NCBI GenBank assembly: GCA_020205615.1
Contig: CM035173.1
Coordinates: 36,006,940-36,070,939 of the forward strand
Source: Panax quinquefolius
Taxonomy: Eukaryota > Streptophyta > Magnoliopsida > Apiales > Araliaceae
Reading direction: 5' to 3'
DNA: 64,000 nt
The notes beneath the pieces are model-generated. The model was not told the origin of the DNA, searched no databases, and was given only the letters and a program-made list of their open reading frames with translations. Shown piece after piece: positions 21,328-33,827 of the stretch. Each line of letters begins with the position of its first letter. Within the stretch, counting starts at the first letter, position 1. A program made the position numbers and the translations under genes.

Positions 21328-22075
21328 TATATAAAGATGAATTTTCTATAATTATCATTTTTGAATATTAAGGAATGAATTTGATATAATGTTATAATTG
21401 TGGGTAATATTTATAAATTTTGCAAAGTACGCAAGTTGTTATATAATATTCGATTGGTCGGGGAATATTCGTTTTAACAGGGAATATTCGTACGACGGCA
21501 CAATCATTGGTGGACCCCACAGCGGAATTATTGTCGGATTGAGAAAATGACAAAAATATTTTATGAAAATAACGGCGGAAGTTTTACTGTTAAGCTTTGT
21601 TGAAACACCCGGTGTTAAAAAATGCAATAATACGGCGTGGTTGCGTAGTAGCACACGGTATTGATTATTGATGCTTACGTGAGAAATCACTCGATTTTGT
21701 TCAATTATTGCTTGATAATTGTTGCATAGTATCTCACGTTAATTGATTCAATTATTGTCGATATTTTATATATTATTAAATCAATAATTGAGATGACGAA
21801 GTTATTAATATTATTATTTGCAATATTAACGATGTCTAGAAGTTACGCGAGGAGGTTTGGTCACTAATTGCGGCGCCCGATAGGGAGAAATCCTTATTGG
21901 AAAGCCCTCTTTTCACAGGAGCGACACAGTCGATTAATATGTGTTAATTATAATAATGATGATAAATGTTGTTAAAAATATTGAGATGATTTTTATGTAT
22001 ATTTATTTATTTATATTTTTGGACCCCATTTAACCATTTTTCTAAAATTATCGGTGAAGAGTTATCTCGCTTTTG

Positions 22076-22127
<52 letters not shown>

Positions 22128-23968
22128 TTTTGAAAAGCACCGTATGCTGTGTATATATATATATATATATATATACTTTTATACTATATTTTGTTTTTTA
22201 CTATAAATAGATATTTATATTTTATTTAAAAGATTTTGTTTTATTCCGTATTTTATAGTAAACCATATGAAAAATATCATCCATTAAATTATCATCCGGC
22301 ATTTAATGTTTTAGATTTAGTTATTAATATCCTTCCATTCTCTCTATAAATAGAAGCTCATTTTCTTTATTATTTCTTACGAATTCATTTGAAACTCTAG
22401 AGAGAAAAACTATAGAGAGAAAGAAAAAAGTATTATCTTCTTCTTCTCTACTCCTATATCCGGTTTCTTACAGGTAAGTGGTATTATTTCTTTCGTATTC
22501 ATGAAGAGAACTTACATTATTCCATTTTTTTTATTACATTTGGAATAACTTTGTATCTGTGATGCCTATACTTGGTGAAATTCTTACATTATTCCATTCT
22601 TTATCATTATGTTGGAATAACTTTTATATGTCGTAATCTGCATACATGGTGAAATTCTTACATTATTCCATTCTTTATTATTATGTTGGAACATCACATG
22701 CACGTGCGTTTATGCATGACACAGTTCCGTTATTTATTATTACATTGGAACATCACATGCATGCAATTTAATTTCTGACACGGTTTCGTTATTTATTATT
22801 ACATTGGAATATCACATGCGTGCGTTTGCACGTGACTGAGTTCCGTTATTTATTATTACATTGGAATAACTTTTATGCATGCGATCTATCGCGTGCACTG
22901 GTGATTTCTTTTGTTATTCCATTCTTTATTATACTCGGTTGGTTAAAGTTTTGACTTCTATACTCCATGAAATTAGTGGAATATCCTTGATATTTGCGCT
23001 TCATCGATATCTTTTCATGGAAATATTCTTACGAGCATTCTTGAATTTTACTCTACAAAAGAAGTATCATGTTGACAATTTGGGCGTTATTAGTTCTGGA
23101 TAAATTAATTCTTGAACTTGTTTTATTGAATTCTTATATCATTATCATCATCCTCATGTTTATATTATGTTGAAAGTCATCTGTGGCTTTTGTAGTGCAT
23201 AGATGGACTTGGTATATGATTATGACCGAGGATTAATCGGTATAATCATGGCCATAATGTTACAAATGATGTGGTAAAAGTCCTCGTTGGCCCATAGTGC
23301 ATTGATGGGCGATTGTTGGCATGATCATGACCATTGATGAATACGAATATCCTTGGCCCGGAGTAGTGCATGGATAATTTGTGGTTGTGATACTAATGAA
23401 TATCATTGGTAGTAGTGCGGGGATGATGTGGATTATTTATTAAAATTTGAGTCCCGTGATAAAAGTGATGAAAAACCTTTTAAATCATAAAAGATAGTAG
23501 ATTTTATTCTCTACTTGACTCTTTTAATGGATTGCTTGTTCCGGCTGCGAGTTAAACTTGATGTTTGTTATATTGTATCGGTTTAACACTTTATTGAAGG
23601 CTAACGATAATTTATTACGCATTATCTTAGTCATAATATTTCTTCTTGGGCTAGTTGAGCTCACCCTTTTACTTTCATTGTTCTCTTGAGGAAATGAGAG
23701 CGTGGCGAGGGACTAGTCGGGGAGCGGAGTGATGGTCCGGATAATAGCATTAGTAGTCCTCACTATTACATTAAAATAGTGTGATAATAAATGTAATGAG
23801 GACTCGATTGAGTGTGGATATTGTCTAGATGACAATATTTGTATTAAAACTCACAACATATGTTTTGTATTATTTTACACATTGTTGTATAATTAAGTTG
23901 TATTTGAATTTTGTACCATGTATTTGGCGACTCGAGATGGGTGATGTATACCTATTTTGGGGCGTCAC
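21328..23968 (+). repeat. 5' LTR of copy C (short subtype, 5' truncated)
   Basis: Begins within the family sequence at ATAAAGATGAATTTTCTATA and ends GGGGCGTCAC. It has two (TA)n runs (22076-22126 and 22151-22174), a TATA box at 22345 and the hairpin array (about 22510-22935). In place of the long module of copy B it has the ~250 bp segment (TTGGTTAAAGTTTTGACTTC onward) shared with copies A, D and E. Confidence 0.9.
22345..22352 (+). promoter_or_regulatory. TATA box of copy C 5' LTR
   Basis: TATAAATA followed by GAAGCTCATTTTCTTTATTA, the conserved LTR promoter block. Confidence 0.65.
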
Positions 23969-23988
23969 GATTAGTATCAAAGCTTAGG
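23969..23988 (+). other. Putative primer-binding site of copy C
   Basis: GATTAGTATCAAAGCTTAGG follows the LTR end. The core AGTATCAAAGC is close to the initiator-Met primer site GGTATCAGAGC. Confidence 0.65.
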
Positions 23989-24154
23989 GATATGATCCTG
24001 GCTAAGATGTGAAACAAGAACTAGGAGGGAGAGGCAGGGAATTCCTTCACTAGTATGACCTACTAAGTTTATTTGGTATTTAATTGGTTGGTCGAGTATA
24101 TAGGGATAATATGTGATATGTTAATTAACCCTTGTTTTGTGGCGGTATTTGAAA

Positions 24155-25320
24155 ATGACATCCAGAGAATGTTGAGAACATCGATGGAGCACGAGAGGCG
24201 TTGAGTCTCCACGGATCGATAATCGAGGATAATGTGCATCGAAGCGACAATCCTCGGCAAACAACAACGACGAGATGATGAGCGATGGAATGTTCGGAGA
24301 CTTTATGAAATTCATGCGACATCGAGGCAAAAGCGGCTCTGTCCAAAATACGGTGGGAACAACTGGCAACTCTCGGACAGTCACTTGCATGCAAGCGATT
24401 CGAAAGAAGCTGGGACCACGGAGTTTTTGGAGAGCTAAAACCACTTAAAGCGGAGGCGTGGATAAAGCGGATCAACAAGATATTTGATGTCTTGGGATGC
24501 TCAGAGGCAAAGGTTTCCTTTGCCACCTTCATGTCATGTGCGGAGGCGATTCTTGGTGGGAATCATAAAGCGTACTCGACTGCCGCCTTTGAAGATGTCT
24601 TGGGAAAAGTTCAAGAATTGTTCAACGACAAGTACTTTCCCAAAAGTATTAATCACATGAAAGAGGTAGAGTTCATCAAGTTGGAGCAAAACAACATGGC
24701 CAGTGTCGCGATCTGAAGCTAAGTTTGCTTAGAGTTATCCGGTTTGCGTCCCATTTGGTTGATAATGAGGAGAGAATGCGCGAATGTTTCTAAGAGGTTT
24801 GAAACAGAGATACGTCGATATCTTATCTCTCATAAACTGTGTTTGTATTGAGATGTTGTTAATAGGGCTCGATTATTGGAGCGCGATAATGAGTCGACCC
24901 ACCAAAAGAAGCGGTAAGGTAAAATGATAATACCGGTGATAACAATCATCGTTGAGCGGTGACAATAAGCGTGGAGGGATCAACATGCGAAATGGTAACC
25001 ACTTGGTGGTAATCATGGCCAAAAAATAAGAATGGACATTTCAAGAGAGGATTCATTCAACAATGATGGAAAGAGCGTCGGCACCAAGACCGTTGTTAAG
25101 GAAGGAGAACGACCACTATCGTATGCTTCAAATGCGGAGGGAGGACACATCGTCCAAAGCTGCGATGCCGTCAAAGCGTGTTATAATTGTGGAAGAAAGG
25201 TCACCTAGCCCGATTTTATCATTCATCAGAAGACAAGTTTCAATTAGGATGGAGGCACCAAAGGCGTCCCGAAAAAGTCAAAGCCCGATGGTCTGAGGAG
25301 GCGTTTGTCGTGACCTCCCG
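24155..25320 (+). pseudogene. gag of copy C, frameshifted
   Basis: Starts ATGACATCCAGAGAATGTTG. Recognisable pieces: FESQ...WIKRINKIFDVLGCSEAKVS (about 24425-24515) and FNDKYFPKSINHMKEVEFIK followed by LEQNNMAS (about 24620-24710), the Retrotrans_gag fold. Then comes LDTxCL-like decay (24780-24870) and two zinc knuckles, broken CFKCG (about 25128) and CYNCGR (about 25178). Gag packages element RNA in cytoplasmic particles. At least five frame changes separate the pieces, and 74 residues (24492-24716) is the longest intact stretch. Confidence 0.85.
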
Positions 25321-25369
25321 GAAAGCAAGGAACGAACGAGGTCATCACGGGTAAGCTTATCATAAACTC

Positions 25370-26900
25370 TAGCGAAGTATATACCTTATTTGATCTGGGT
25401 TCTACCCATTCTTTTATTTCTCTACTTACGCTCAGCGTTTAAATTTGACTCAGGAGAAATTGGACTTTGACTTATCTGTTGAAACTCCGTTGGGAGAAAC
25501 CTTCATTACATCCACTTTGTTTATAAGTCTTGTTTGGTTCAAATCGGTACCCTCACATTACTGTCGATCTTATTTCATTGAAAATACTTGCATTTGATGT
25601 AATTCTAAGGGATTGATTGGTTAACTACTCATCATGCAAAAAATTGATTGTTTTTGTAAGGTTGTTAGCTTTCATATTCTAACCAACCTATTATGCTGAA
25701 TTCAAGAACCAAACCATTAAAATCAATCATTTGTCATCTCCAAGCCATAAAAGCTATTCGTTTATTGAAAAAGCGGATGTCAAGCTTTCTTAGCTCATAT
25801 CACGGATCTAAACAAAAATACGTCGATTTTTGAATGATATTTCTATTGTTAATGAATTTCTGACGTATTCCTGAAGAACTTCTGGCCTACCCCGAGGCGT
25901 GAAATTGAATTTTGTATCGACCTTGAACACGGTACAAAACCTATTTCAAAAGCCCCATGTCGAATGGCTCTATTGAACTTGAGGAGTTAAAGACCAATTG
26001 CGAGGAATTGTTAGACATCGGTTTCATTAGATCTAAATACGTCTCCTTGGGTGCTCTCTGTTTACATTAAATGAAAAGAAAAGATGGGAGTATCGACTTT
26101 GTATTGATTATCGGGAGTTGAATCATGTCACCATCAAAAATAGGTACCCATTGCCTGCGTATTGATGACTGTTTGACCCGATTGCAAGGCGCGAAATTCT
26201 TTTCAAAGATTGATCTTCGTTAGGATATCACCGATTGAAGATTAGAGCCGATGACATTCAAAGGCGACTTTGAGAACTTCGATGCGGGCATTATGAATTC
26301 TAGTCATGTCTTTTGGATTGACTAATGCTCCTGTTGCCTTCATGGATATGATGAGCCCAGAGTATTCAAGAATATTTGGATCACTTTGTGGTCGTCTTTA
26401 TTGATGACATCCTTATTTATTCAAAAGCCGTGAAGATCATGAAAGCAACACTTGAGGCTAATACTTAAAAAGCTTAATGAATATAAGCTTTATGCGAGTT
26501 GAAGAAATCACGAGTTACGGCTTGAGGAAGTAGCATTCCTTGGGCACGTGGTATCAAGTCATGGAATATCTGTTGACCCAACAAAGATTGAAGCTATTCA
26601 AAATTTGGGAGCAACCTAAATCGATGATAAAAATCGTAGCTTTCTCGGCTTAAATTTGGTTATTATCGGAGATTAAATAGAAGGGTTTTCTCGAATCGCT
26701 ACTCCCTTAACTCGGTGACTTTCGGAAAGATACAAAATTCGGTTGGAGCGAGGAATGTGAGAAGAGTTTTCAAGAACTTCGAGAGAAGACTCATTTCGGC
26801 ACTTGTTACATGATACCATCGGCTCGGAGGATTTGTCATCTCTGATGATGCTTGAGGCAAAGGGTTAGGATGTGTTCTCATGCAACATGGGAAAGTCATA
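25370..26900 (+). pseudogene. Protease and reverse transcriptase remnants of copy C
   Basis: The protease site reads VYTLFDLGSTHSFIS at about 25376-25420; the family has FDTGSTH, so the catalytic DTG is DLG here. The RT pieces are out of frame with one another: [10 protein letters not shown] (about 25832), SYCVNIK-like decay, a [10 protein letters not shown] region (about 26100), a PRIDDCL region (about 26160), [19 protein letters not shown] sequence (about 26308-26350) and the [10 protein letters not shown] catalytic box (about 26395-26425). Enough remains to fix domain order and strand, but no complete domain is encoded. Confidence 0.85.
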
Positions 26901-26989
26901 GCCTTTATGCCTCTCGATAACTCAAAGAATATGAGAGGAATTATCCTACTCATGATCTAGAGTTGGCGGTTGTTGTTGTCTTCACACTT

Positions 26990-28780
26990 AAAATTTGGAG
27001 GCATTACTTGTATGGGGAGAAAGTGGAGATCTTTACGGATCATAAAAAGCCTCAAATATTTCTTCACTCAAAGGAACTCGACATGCGACAATGACGTTGG
27101 CTTGAACTGTTGAAAGATTATGATCATACCATCGATACCATCTGGAAAAGAAAGCGTGGTAGGCGACGCATTGAGTAGAAGATCATATCTTGAATGCGAG
27201 TGCGATATTTTCAACGTAGAGGCCCATTTTGTATGACTTGCAAAGATGGAGATAGAGATAAAGACTCCGGGGACCCACGTGATGATGGCGAATATCTGAG
27301 TAGAACCAACTTTAATCGATAAAGTTAAAGTTTGCTCAAAACTACGGACACAGGGTGATGCGTATGAGAAGAAAGTCTGAAGGTGCTATCTTGCCGGAAG
27401 CAAGAATCGATGAAGAAGAATACTTTGAGTCGACTCCGGACTTTGTGTTCTAACGATCCACGATTTAAGTATAAAATCATGATGGAGGCACACAACACAG
27501 TTTGCAATCCATCTTGGGAGTACCAAAATGTATCGTGATCTTGACGTACATTTTGGTGGAAGCGATATGAAGAGAGAGATAGCGTTGTTTATCTCGATGT
27601 GTTTAACTTGTCAATGAGTCGGTAAGAAACATCAAGTACCAAAAGGTCCATTGCAACCACTTGAAATTCCGGAATGGAAGTGGGAGCACATTACCATGGA
27701 TTTCATTCTTGGTCTTCCCAAGGTTTCTCGGGGCATAGATGCAATTTGGGTCATTGTTGATAGATTGACCAAGTCTGCTCATTTCTTACCATCGAGAAAC
27801 TTATACACTTGAGCGTCTTGCTCGTATGTACATAAAGGAGATTGTAAGGCTACATGGTATGCGGTATCCATAGTTTACGATCGAGACCCAAGATTCACTT
27901 CACGATTTTGGGTTGGTTTACAAAAAGCTATGGGCGCGGATTCACGATTTAGTTCGGCATATCATCCTCGAGACGGACGGACGATCGGAGAGGACTATTC
28001 AAACTCTTGAAGATTTATTAAGACTACTGTGTCCTTGACTTCAGGAAGTTGGGACAAGTTCTTACCATTGGTGGAGTTTTCCTCTGACAACAGATTATCA
28101 AGCAAGTATTGGCGGCATGGCTCCATTCGAAGCGTTGTATGGAAGAAAGTGTCGTTCTCGATTATCTTTGGGATGAGGTGGGTGAAGCAACGTTGTTGGG
28201 ACCGGAGGTTGGATGCGTATGACTACGGAAAAAAGATTCAAACGATCGGACAATGTATAAAAACCTCACAAGATCGAATGAAAAGAGTTATGTTGATCTT
28301 CATCGAAGGGCGTGGAATTCGATATTGGAGATCGTGTGTTGTTACGTGTTGCTCCATGGAAAGGAGTTACGAGATTTGGAAAGAGAGGAAAGCTCGATCC
28401 TCGATTCATTGGCCCATTTTAATCCTCGATCGAGTAGGGCGTGTGCTTATAGACTCGCTTTCTGCTTGAGTATGTCTCGTGTTCATAACGCGTTTTCATA
28501 TATCCATATTACGTAAATATGTGAAAGACTCGAACCACATTATTGAGTTAGAACCCGGACGAAATAGCGGAAGATTTAACGTATGAAGAGGTTCTGTTCA
28601 AATCTTGGATAAGAAGGAACATATTCTACGCTCTAGGTTATACCTCGAGTCGAAGTTTTATGGAGGAACCACGATGTTGAGGAAATGACACGGGAGTTAG
28701 AATCGAAATGAAATCAAAGTATCCTTACCTCTTGACATACCGGTCGTACCCTAATTTCGAGGCAAAAATTTCATAAGAAG
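26990..28780 (+). pseudogene. RNase H, integrase and chromodomain remnants of copy C
   Basis: RNase [12 protein letters not shown] at about 27010-27043, then [14 protein letters not shown] (about 27080-27125). The integrase zinc-binding zone and core follow: [20 protein letters not shown] (about 27717-27778), DPRFTSRFW (about 27885-27920), [12 protein letters not shown] (about 27990-28025) and SWDKFLPLVEFS (about 28047-28083). The C-terminal part has HNAF and VKDSNHIIELEP (about 28490-28555). The chromodomain region (EDLTYEEV; LDKKEHI) ends near 28770. The expected Trp of the VEEATW stretch is replaced (EMTRELES). Frames change repeatedly. Confidence 0.87.
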
Positions 28781-28788
28781 GGAGAGAT
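28775..28788 (+). other. Polypurine tract of copy C
   Basis: AAGAAGGGAGAGAT immediately before the 3' LTR start TGTAAGAC. Confidence 0.75.
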
Positions 28789-29557
28789 TGTAAGACTGAC
28801 TTTTATGAATAAAGATGAATTTTCTATAATTATCATTTTTGAATATTATGGAATGAATTTGATATAATGTTATAGTTGTGGGTAATATTTATAAATTTTG
28901 CAAAATGTACATGAAGTTGTTATATAATATTCGATTGGTGGGGAATATTCGTTTTAACGAGGGAATATTAAATGCGGCAGCACAATCATTGGTGGACCCC
29001 CACAATGAAATTATTGTCGGATTGAAAAAACGACAAAAATATTTATATGAAAATAACGGCGGAAGTTTTACCGTTAACTATTGAAACACCCGGTGTTAAA
29101 AAATGCGATGTCTGGCATGTGGTTGCATAGTAGCTACGGTATTGATTATTGATGCTTACGTGAGAAGTCACTCGGTTTTGTTTAATTATTGCTTGATGGT
29201 TGTTGCATAGTATCTCACGTTAATTGATTCATTATTGTTGATATTTTATATATTATTAAATCAATAATTGAGATGATGAAGTTATTAATATTATTATTTG
29301 CAATATTAGCGATGTCTAGAAGTTACGCGAGGAGAGGTTTGGTCACCTAATTGCTTGGCTTGATAGGGAGAAATCCTTATTGGAAAGCCCCTCTTTCTGA
29401 GGAGCGACACAGTCGATTAATATTGTGAATTATAATAATGATGATAAATGTTGTTAAAAATATTGAGGTGATTTTTATGAAGTATTTGTTGTATTTTGGA
29501 CCCCCCCCCATTTACCCATTTTTCTAAAATTATCGGTGAGCAGTTATCTATTTTCTG

Positions 29558-29558
<1 letters not shown>

Positions 29559-29614
<56 letters not shown>
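29559..29614. repeat. Compound (TA)n(CA)n microsatellite
   Basis: A TA run passing directly into CA repeats at the left edge of the insert in the copy C 3' LTR. Confidence 0.95.
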
Positions 29615-30000
29615 GAACCGATCAAGTGAGGGCTCCCTTACTTTGTTAAAATGCGAATTTTTTTTTTTTTTTTGCTTTTTTTTTAAAAACAACTAAATTT
29701 TTTTTTTAATATTTTATGGAACTAGAATTTTTCCATAATACAATGTTTTGGGCATGATTTAGATACCTATACCAAAAAATATATGAACAATCTACACAGA
29801 CTGTACAGACCTATTTTGTTATACGTATCCAAATTACATCCAAAACACTGTATTATGAAAAAAAATTAGTTCCATAAAATATTAAACTTTTTTTTTAATT
29901 ATTTTTTTTAAAAAAAAAAAGCAAAAAAATTGTCACATGGGTTGATAATGGGGGGGGGGGGGGGAATTTAATGGACATAGGAGGAGTAATATTATTGGTA

Positions 30001-30031
<31 letters not shown>

Positions 30032-30035
30032 ATAT
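29615..30035. mobile_element. Foldback/MITE-like insert inside the copy C 3' LTR
   Basis: Absent from the matching position of the 5' LTR (after 22126). About 29657-29770 and 29815-29931 are inverted copies, with words such as TTTAATATTTTATGGAACTA and CATAATACAATGTTTTGG on the left and their complements on the right, around a 45 bp loop. T/A homopolymers border the arms; a 16 bp G run (about 29951) and a TA run (29999-30028) flank the right side. The inserted class and exact ends are unclear. Confidence 0.7.
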
Positions 30036-30236
30036 TGACTTTTTAGGAAACAAAAGTTATCACGGAAGAGTATTATTTTCAAAGCACCATGTGCTTATAT
30101 GTATATATATACTATTTTTTGTTTTTCACTTGATATTTGCAAATTCGATTGTTGCGTATAACATCCGTGTTTGCTAAAGTTCATCCATGAAATTATCATC
30201 CCTTTTTATGATTAAACAAGTATCCTTCCATTCTCC

Positions 30237-30244
30237 TATAAATA
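30237..30244 (+). promoter_or_regulatory. TATA box of copy C 3' LTR
   Basis: TATAAATA followed by GAAGCTCATTCCTTCATTAT, as in the sister LTRs. Confidence 0.65.
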
Positions 30245-31207
30245 GAAGCTCATTCCTTCATTATTTCTTACGAATTATTGAAACTCTGAGAGAGAAAACT
30301 ATAGAGAGAGAAGAAAAAAGTATTATGCTACTTCACTTCATTACTCCTATATCCGGTTTCTTCTAAGGTAAGTGGTATTATTTCTTTCGTATTCATGAAG
30401 AGAACTTACATTATTACATTTTTTTTTATTTTTGTTGGAATAACTTTTATATCTGTGATACCCTATATACTTGGTAAAATTCTTACATTATTCCATTCTT
30501 TATCATTATGTTGGAATAACTTTAATACATCTGCAATCTGCATACATGGTGAAATTCTTCCATTATTCCATTCTTTATTATTATGTTGGAACATCACGTC
30601 TGTACGTGCGTTTATGCATGACACAGTTCCGTTATTTATTATTCTGTTGGAACATCACATACTGGTTGCAAATTTACTTTGATCGGTTTCGTTATTTATT
30701 ATTACATTGGAATATCACATGCATGCGTGCGTTCTGCGTGACTGAGTTTCGTTATTTATTATTACATTGGAATAACACATGCATGCGATCTATCGCGTGC
30801 TGGTGATTTCTTTTGTTATTCCATTCTTTATTATACTCGGTTGGTTAAAGTTTTGACTTATATACCCATGAAATTAGTGGAATATCCTTGATATTTAACG
30901 CTTCATCCGATATCTTTTCATGGAAATATTCTTACGAGCATTCTTGAATTTTACTCTACTGAAAAGTATCGTGTTGACAATTTGGGCGTTATTAGTTTAC
31001 GGATAAATTAATTCTTGAACTTGTTTTATTGAATTCTTATATCCATTGTCATCATCCTCATGTTTATATTATGTTGAAAGTTATCTCGTGGCACATAGTG
31101 CATAGATGGACTTGGTATGATTATGACCACTGTGGATTAATCGGTATAATCATGGCCGTAATGTTACAAATGATGTGGTAAAAGTCCTCGTTGGTCCGTA
31201 GTGCATT

Positions 31208-31883
31208 GATGGACGATTGTTAGCATGATCATGATCATTGATGAATACTACGAATATCCTTGACCCATGAGTGCGTGGATAATTTGTGGTCGTGATGATA
31301 CTAATGAATATCATTGGTAGTAGTCTTGAGGGATGATGTGGATTATTTATTAAAATTGAGTCTCGTGATAAAAGTGATGAAAAACTTTTTAAATCATAAA
31401 AGATAGTAGATTTTATTCTCTACTGACTCTTTTAATGGATTGCTTGTTCATTATGCAGTTAAACTTGATGTTTGTTATATTGTATCGGTTTAACAATTTG
31501 TTGAAGCTAACGATAATTTATTCTACATTATCGGTTTGTTATATTGATGGACGATTGTTGGCATGATCACTGACCATTGATGAATACACGAATATCTTTG
31601 GCCGTAGTGCATGGATAATTTGTGGTCGTAATCTTAATGAATATCATTGGTAGTAGTCTGATGATGATGTGGATTATTTATTAAGTTTGAGTCCCAATGA
31701 TAAAAGTGATGAAAAATATTTTAAATCATAAAAGATAGTAGATTTTATTCTCTACTTGACTCTTTTAATGGATTAACTTGTTCATTGCGCATTAAACTTG
31801 ATGTTTATTATATTGTATCAGTTTAACACAATTGAAGGCTAACAATAATTTATTCTGCATTATCTTAGTCATAATATTTCTTC
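31208..31883 (+). repeat. 338 bp tandem duplication in copy C 3' LTR
   Basis: GATGGACGATTGTTRGCATG recurs at 31208 and 31546. The following parts (AATATCATTGGTAGTAGT, TAAAAGTGATGAAAAA, TAGTAGATTTTATTCTCTAC) are colinear in both copies. Other LTRs have a single copy. Confidence 0.92.
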
Positions 31884-32205
31884 TTTGGCCAGTTGAGCTC
31901 ACCTTTTACTTTCATTGTTCTCTTGAGGAAATGAGAACGTAGCGAGGGGACTAGTTGGGGAGCGGATTGGCGGTTGAGATAATAGCATTAGTAGTCCTCA
32001 ATATTACATTAAATAGTGTGATAATAAATAAAATGAGGACTTCGATTGAGTGTGGATATTATACAGATGACAATATTTGTATTAAAACTCATGAAGATAT
32101 GTTTTATATTATATTTACACGTTGTTGTTGTATGATTAAGTTGTATTTATATTACATCACGATGTATTTGGCGACTTCGTAATAAGTGATGTATACCTAT
32201 TTTGG

Positions 32206-32208
32206 AAT

Positions 32209-32262
<54 letters not shown>
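32206..32262. repeat. (CA)n(TA)n microsatellite at the truncated end of copy C
   Basis: CA repeats followed by TA repeats, starting where the LTR should have ended in GGGGCGTCAC. Confidence 0.95.
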
Positions 32263-32267
<5 letters not shown>

Positions 32268-32632
32268 GGATCAATAATACTAAATTTTTTACACAATTCT
32301 TTGACTCTTGGATTTGAACACTCTTAATGGCTAAGATTAAAAGCGATTTTAATTTATAATTAAATAAAAATAAAAACAAAAGCGAAAACTTTTCATATTC
32401 ATCTTTTTCACGCCTAAAAAACTTCAACTTTGGAAATTGTCAGTAATAATCTATCATGATGGAGGAAGCCCAAGATGTATCATCCAACTCTCACCTATCT
32501 CTAGTATGTTACCATAATCTTTGTTTTTATTTTATTTAGTTATAAATTAAAATCATCTTTAATCTTAAATATTAAGAGTGTTCAAATTCAAAAGTCAAAA
32601 GAATATGAAAAAATTTAAATCACTATCGATCC
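32268..32632. mobile_element. Foldback MITE with ~110 bp TIRs
   Basis: Left arm GGATCAATAATACTAAATTT...TTGAACACTCTTAATGGC...TTAATTTATAATTAAATAAA; the right arm in reverse complement reads GGATCGATAGTGATTTAAAT...TTGAACACTCTTAATATT...TTAATTTATAACTAAATAAA. The arms pair over about 110 bp around a ~130 bp loop. TA-rich sequence flanks both sides, consistent with TA target preference but not proof of it. No coding capacity. Confidence 0.8.
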
Positions 32633-32656
32633 TACTATATATATATATATATATAT

Positions 32657-33017
32657 TTTGAAACAGGGGAGTATTATTTATGCCAATGCCAACATAAAAG
32701 AGTTAAAATTAAAGAGTTTTTTGAAACTCTCATTTTGGACGAAATTTGACCGATAAGTTTGTCGAGCTGTAGGAATTTTATAAAAATATTGAGTCCAAAT
32801 CACATGTACATGGGGACCCTTTGCCTTTGATAATGATAATGTGCCAACCATTTTTTGTCATTGCACTTTCAAGAAGACATCGGCTACTTTTCAACCATCA
32901 ATATGCATGTGACATTGTGTCCCCATTTTTGTACATTTGCTAGTGCGGTTTGAGTTAGTGGCACCAAATAAAATTAAGAATCGCACATTTACCGTTATGG
33001 TTTCAGGTGAGCAAAAT

Positions 33018-33066
<49 letters not shown>

Positions 33067-33419
33067 TAAATTATATATCATTATATATATTACCAAATAA
33101 ATACAAATATATGTAATACTATAGATTTTTATATATTTAATATTCTAATAATTAATATTTTTTTTTGAGAAATCAATTTTATTCCAAAGTTTAAAAATAC
33201 AATTTTTAATTTTTTAAAAAGTAAAAAAATATAAAAGTCAGTCGTGACTTATTCATTTTTTATTATTACATTTGACAAAATTAGAAGGAAGATAATAGAA
33301 CGAAAATACTTCAAAAGAGCAATGCTTTATAAACTATGTTGTTAATTGTTATTCTTTATTTAATACATTCTAGTTATTGTTAAGAAAAATATTAATTTGG
33401 TGTGAATTTAAATTGAATA

Positions 33420-33476
<57 letters not shown>

Positions 33477-33695
33477 ACAAGAGGGAGTACTATTAATTGA
33501 AAGTGAAACAAAAGAGGAGAGGTAAAACTTCAAACCTATGAATTAATTCCAATGAATGATCGATCATTCACGCGGTAACACATTGCATGCAATTCATGTT
33601 AAATTTAAGTTGATAATAATGAGATCTTAACTTGATGGTTAATATTAATTGTGTCCAATGAACCATTACATATGAGAAGCAGATTACTGCATCTA
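32657..33695. other. Intergenic DNA with (TA)n tracts, no gene seen
   Basis: Contains TA runs at 33019-33064 and 33426-33474. The part 32690-33000 is more complex in composition but has no ORF or motif I recognise. AT-rich elsewhere. Confidence 0.6.
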
Positions 33696-33827
33696 CAATT
33701 TGTTTATCCTTTCCCCCCCTCCCTCCTCCCCTCCCCTCCCCTCTCCTCCCCCTTAAATTTTGACACTTGACTTTTTATTTATACCAATTAATTCTAATTT
33801 AACATTGTTAACTTAACACTAACTCTA

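Larger units (their letters stand above)
21326..32205 (+). mobile_element. Tekay/Del-like chromovirus copy C, decayed full-length element
   Basis: Two LTRs (21328-23968 and 28789-32205) flank about 4.8 kb of gag-pol in the order gag, double zinc knuckle, protease, RT, RNase H, integrase, chromodomain: a plant chromovirus of the Tekay/Del type. The 5' LTR lacks its first ~24 bp and abuts the 3' LTR of copy B; the 3' LTR lacks its last few bases and runs into a (CA)n(TA)n tract, so no target duplication can be read. Reading frames are broken many times. Confidence 0.9.
28789..32205 (+). repeat. 3' LTR of copy C, with insertion and internal duplication
   Basis: Begins TGTAAGACTGACTTTTATGA and loses its end at CTATTTTGG. 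It is about 3.4 kb because it has gained a hairpin-rich insert (about 29597-30070) and a 338 bp tandem duplication (31208-31545 copied at 31546-31883). TATA box at 30237; hairpin array about 30400-30840. Confidence 0.9.

Noticed and set aside
24121..24532. Two overlapping minus-strand open frames of 107 and 135 residues
   Set aside because: They are the antisense of the copy C gag, whose plus-strand coding is clear.
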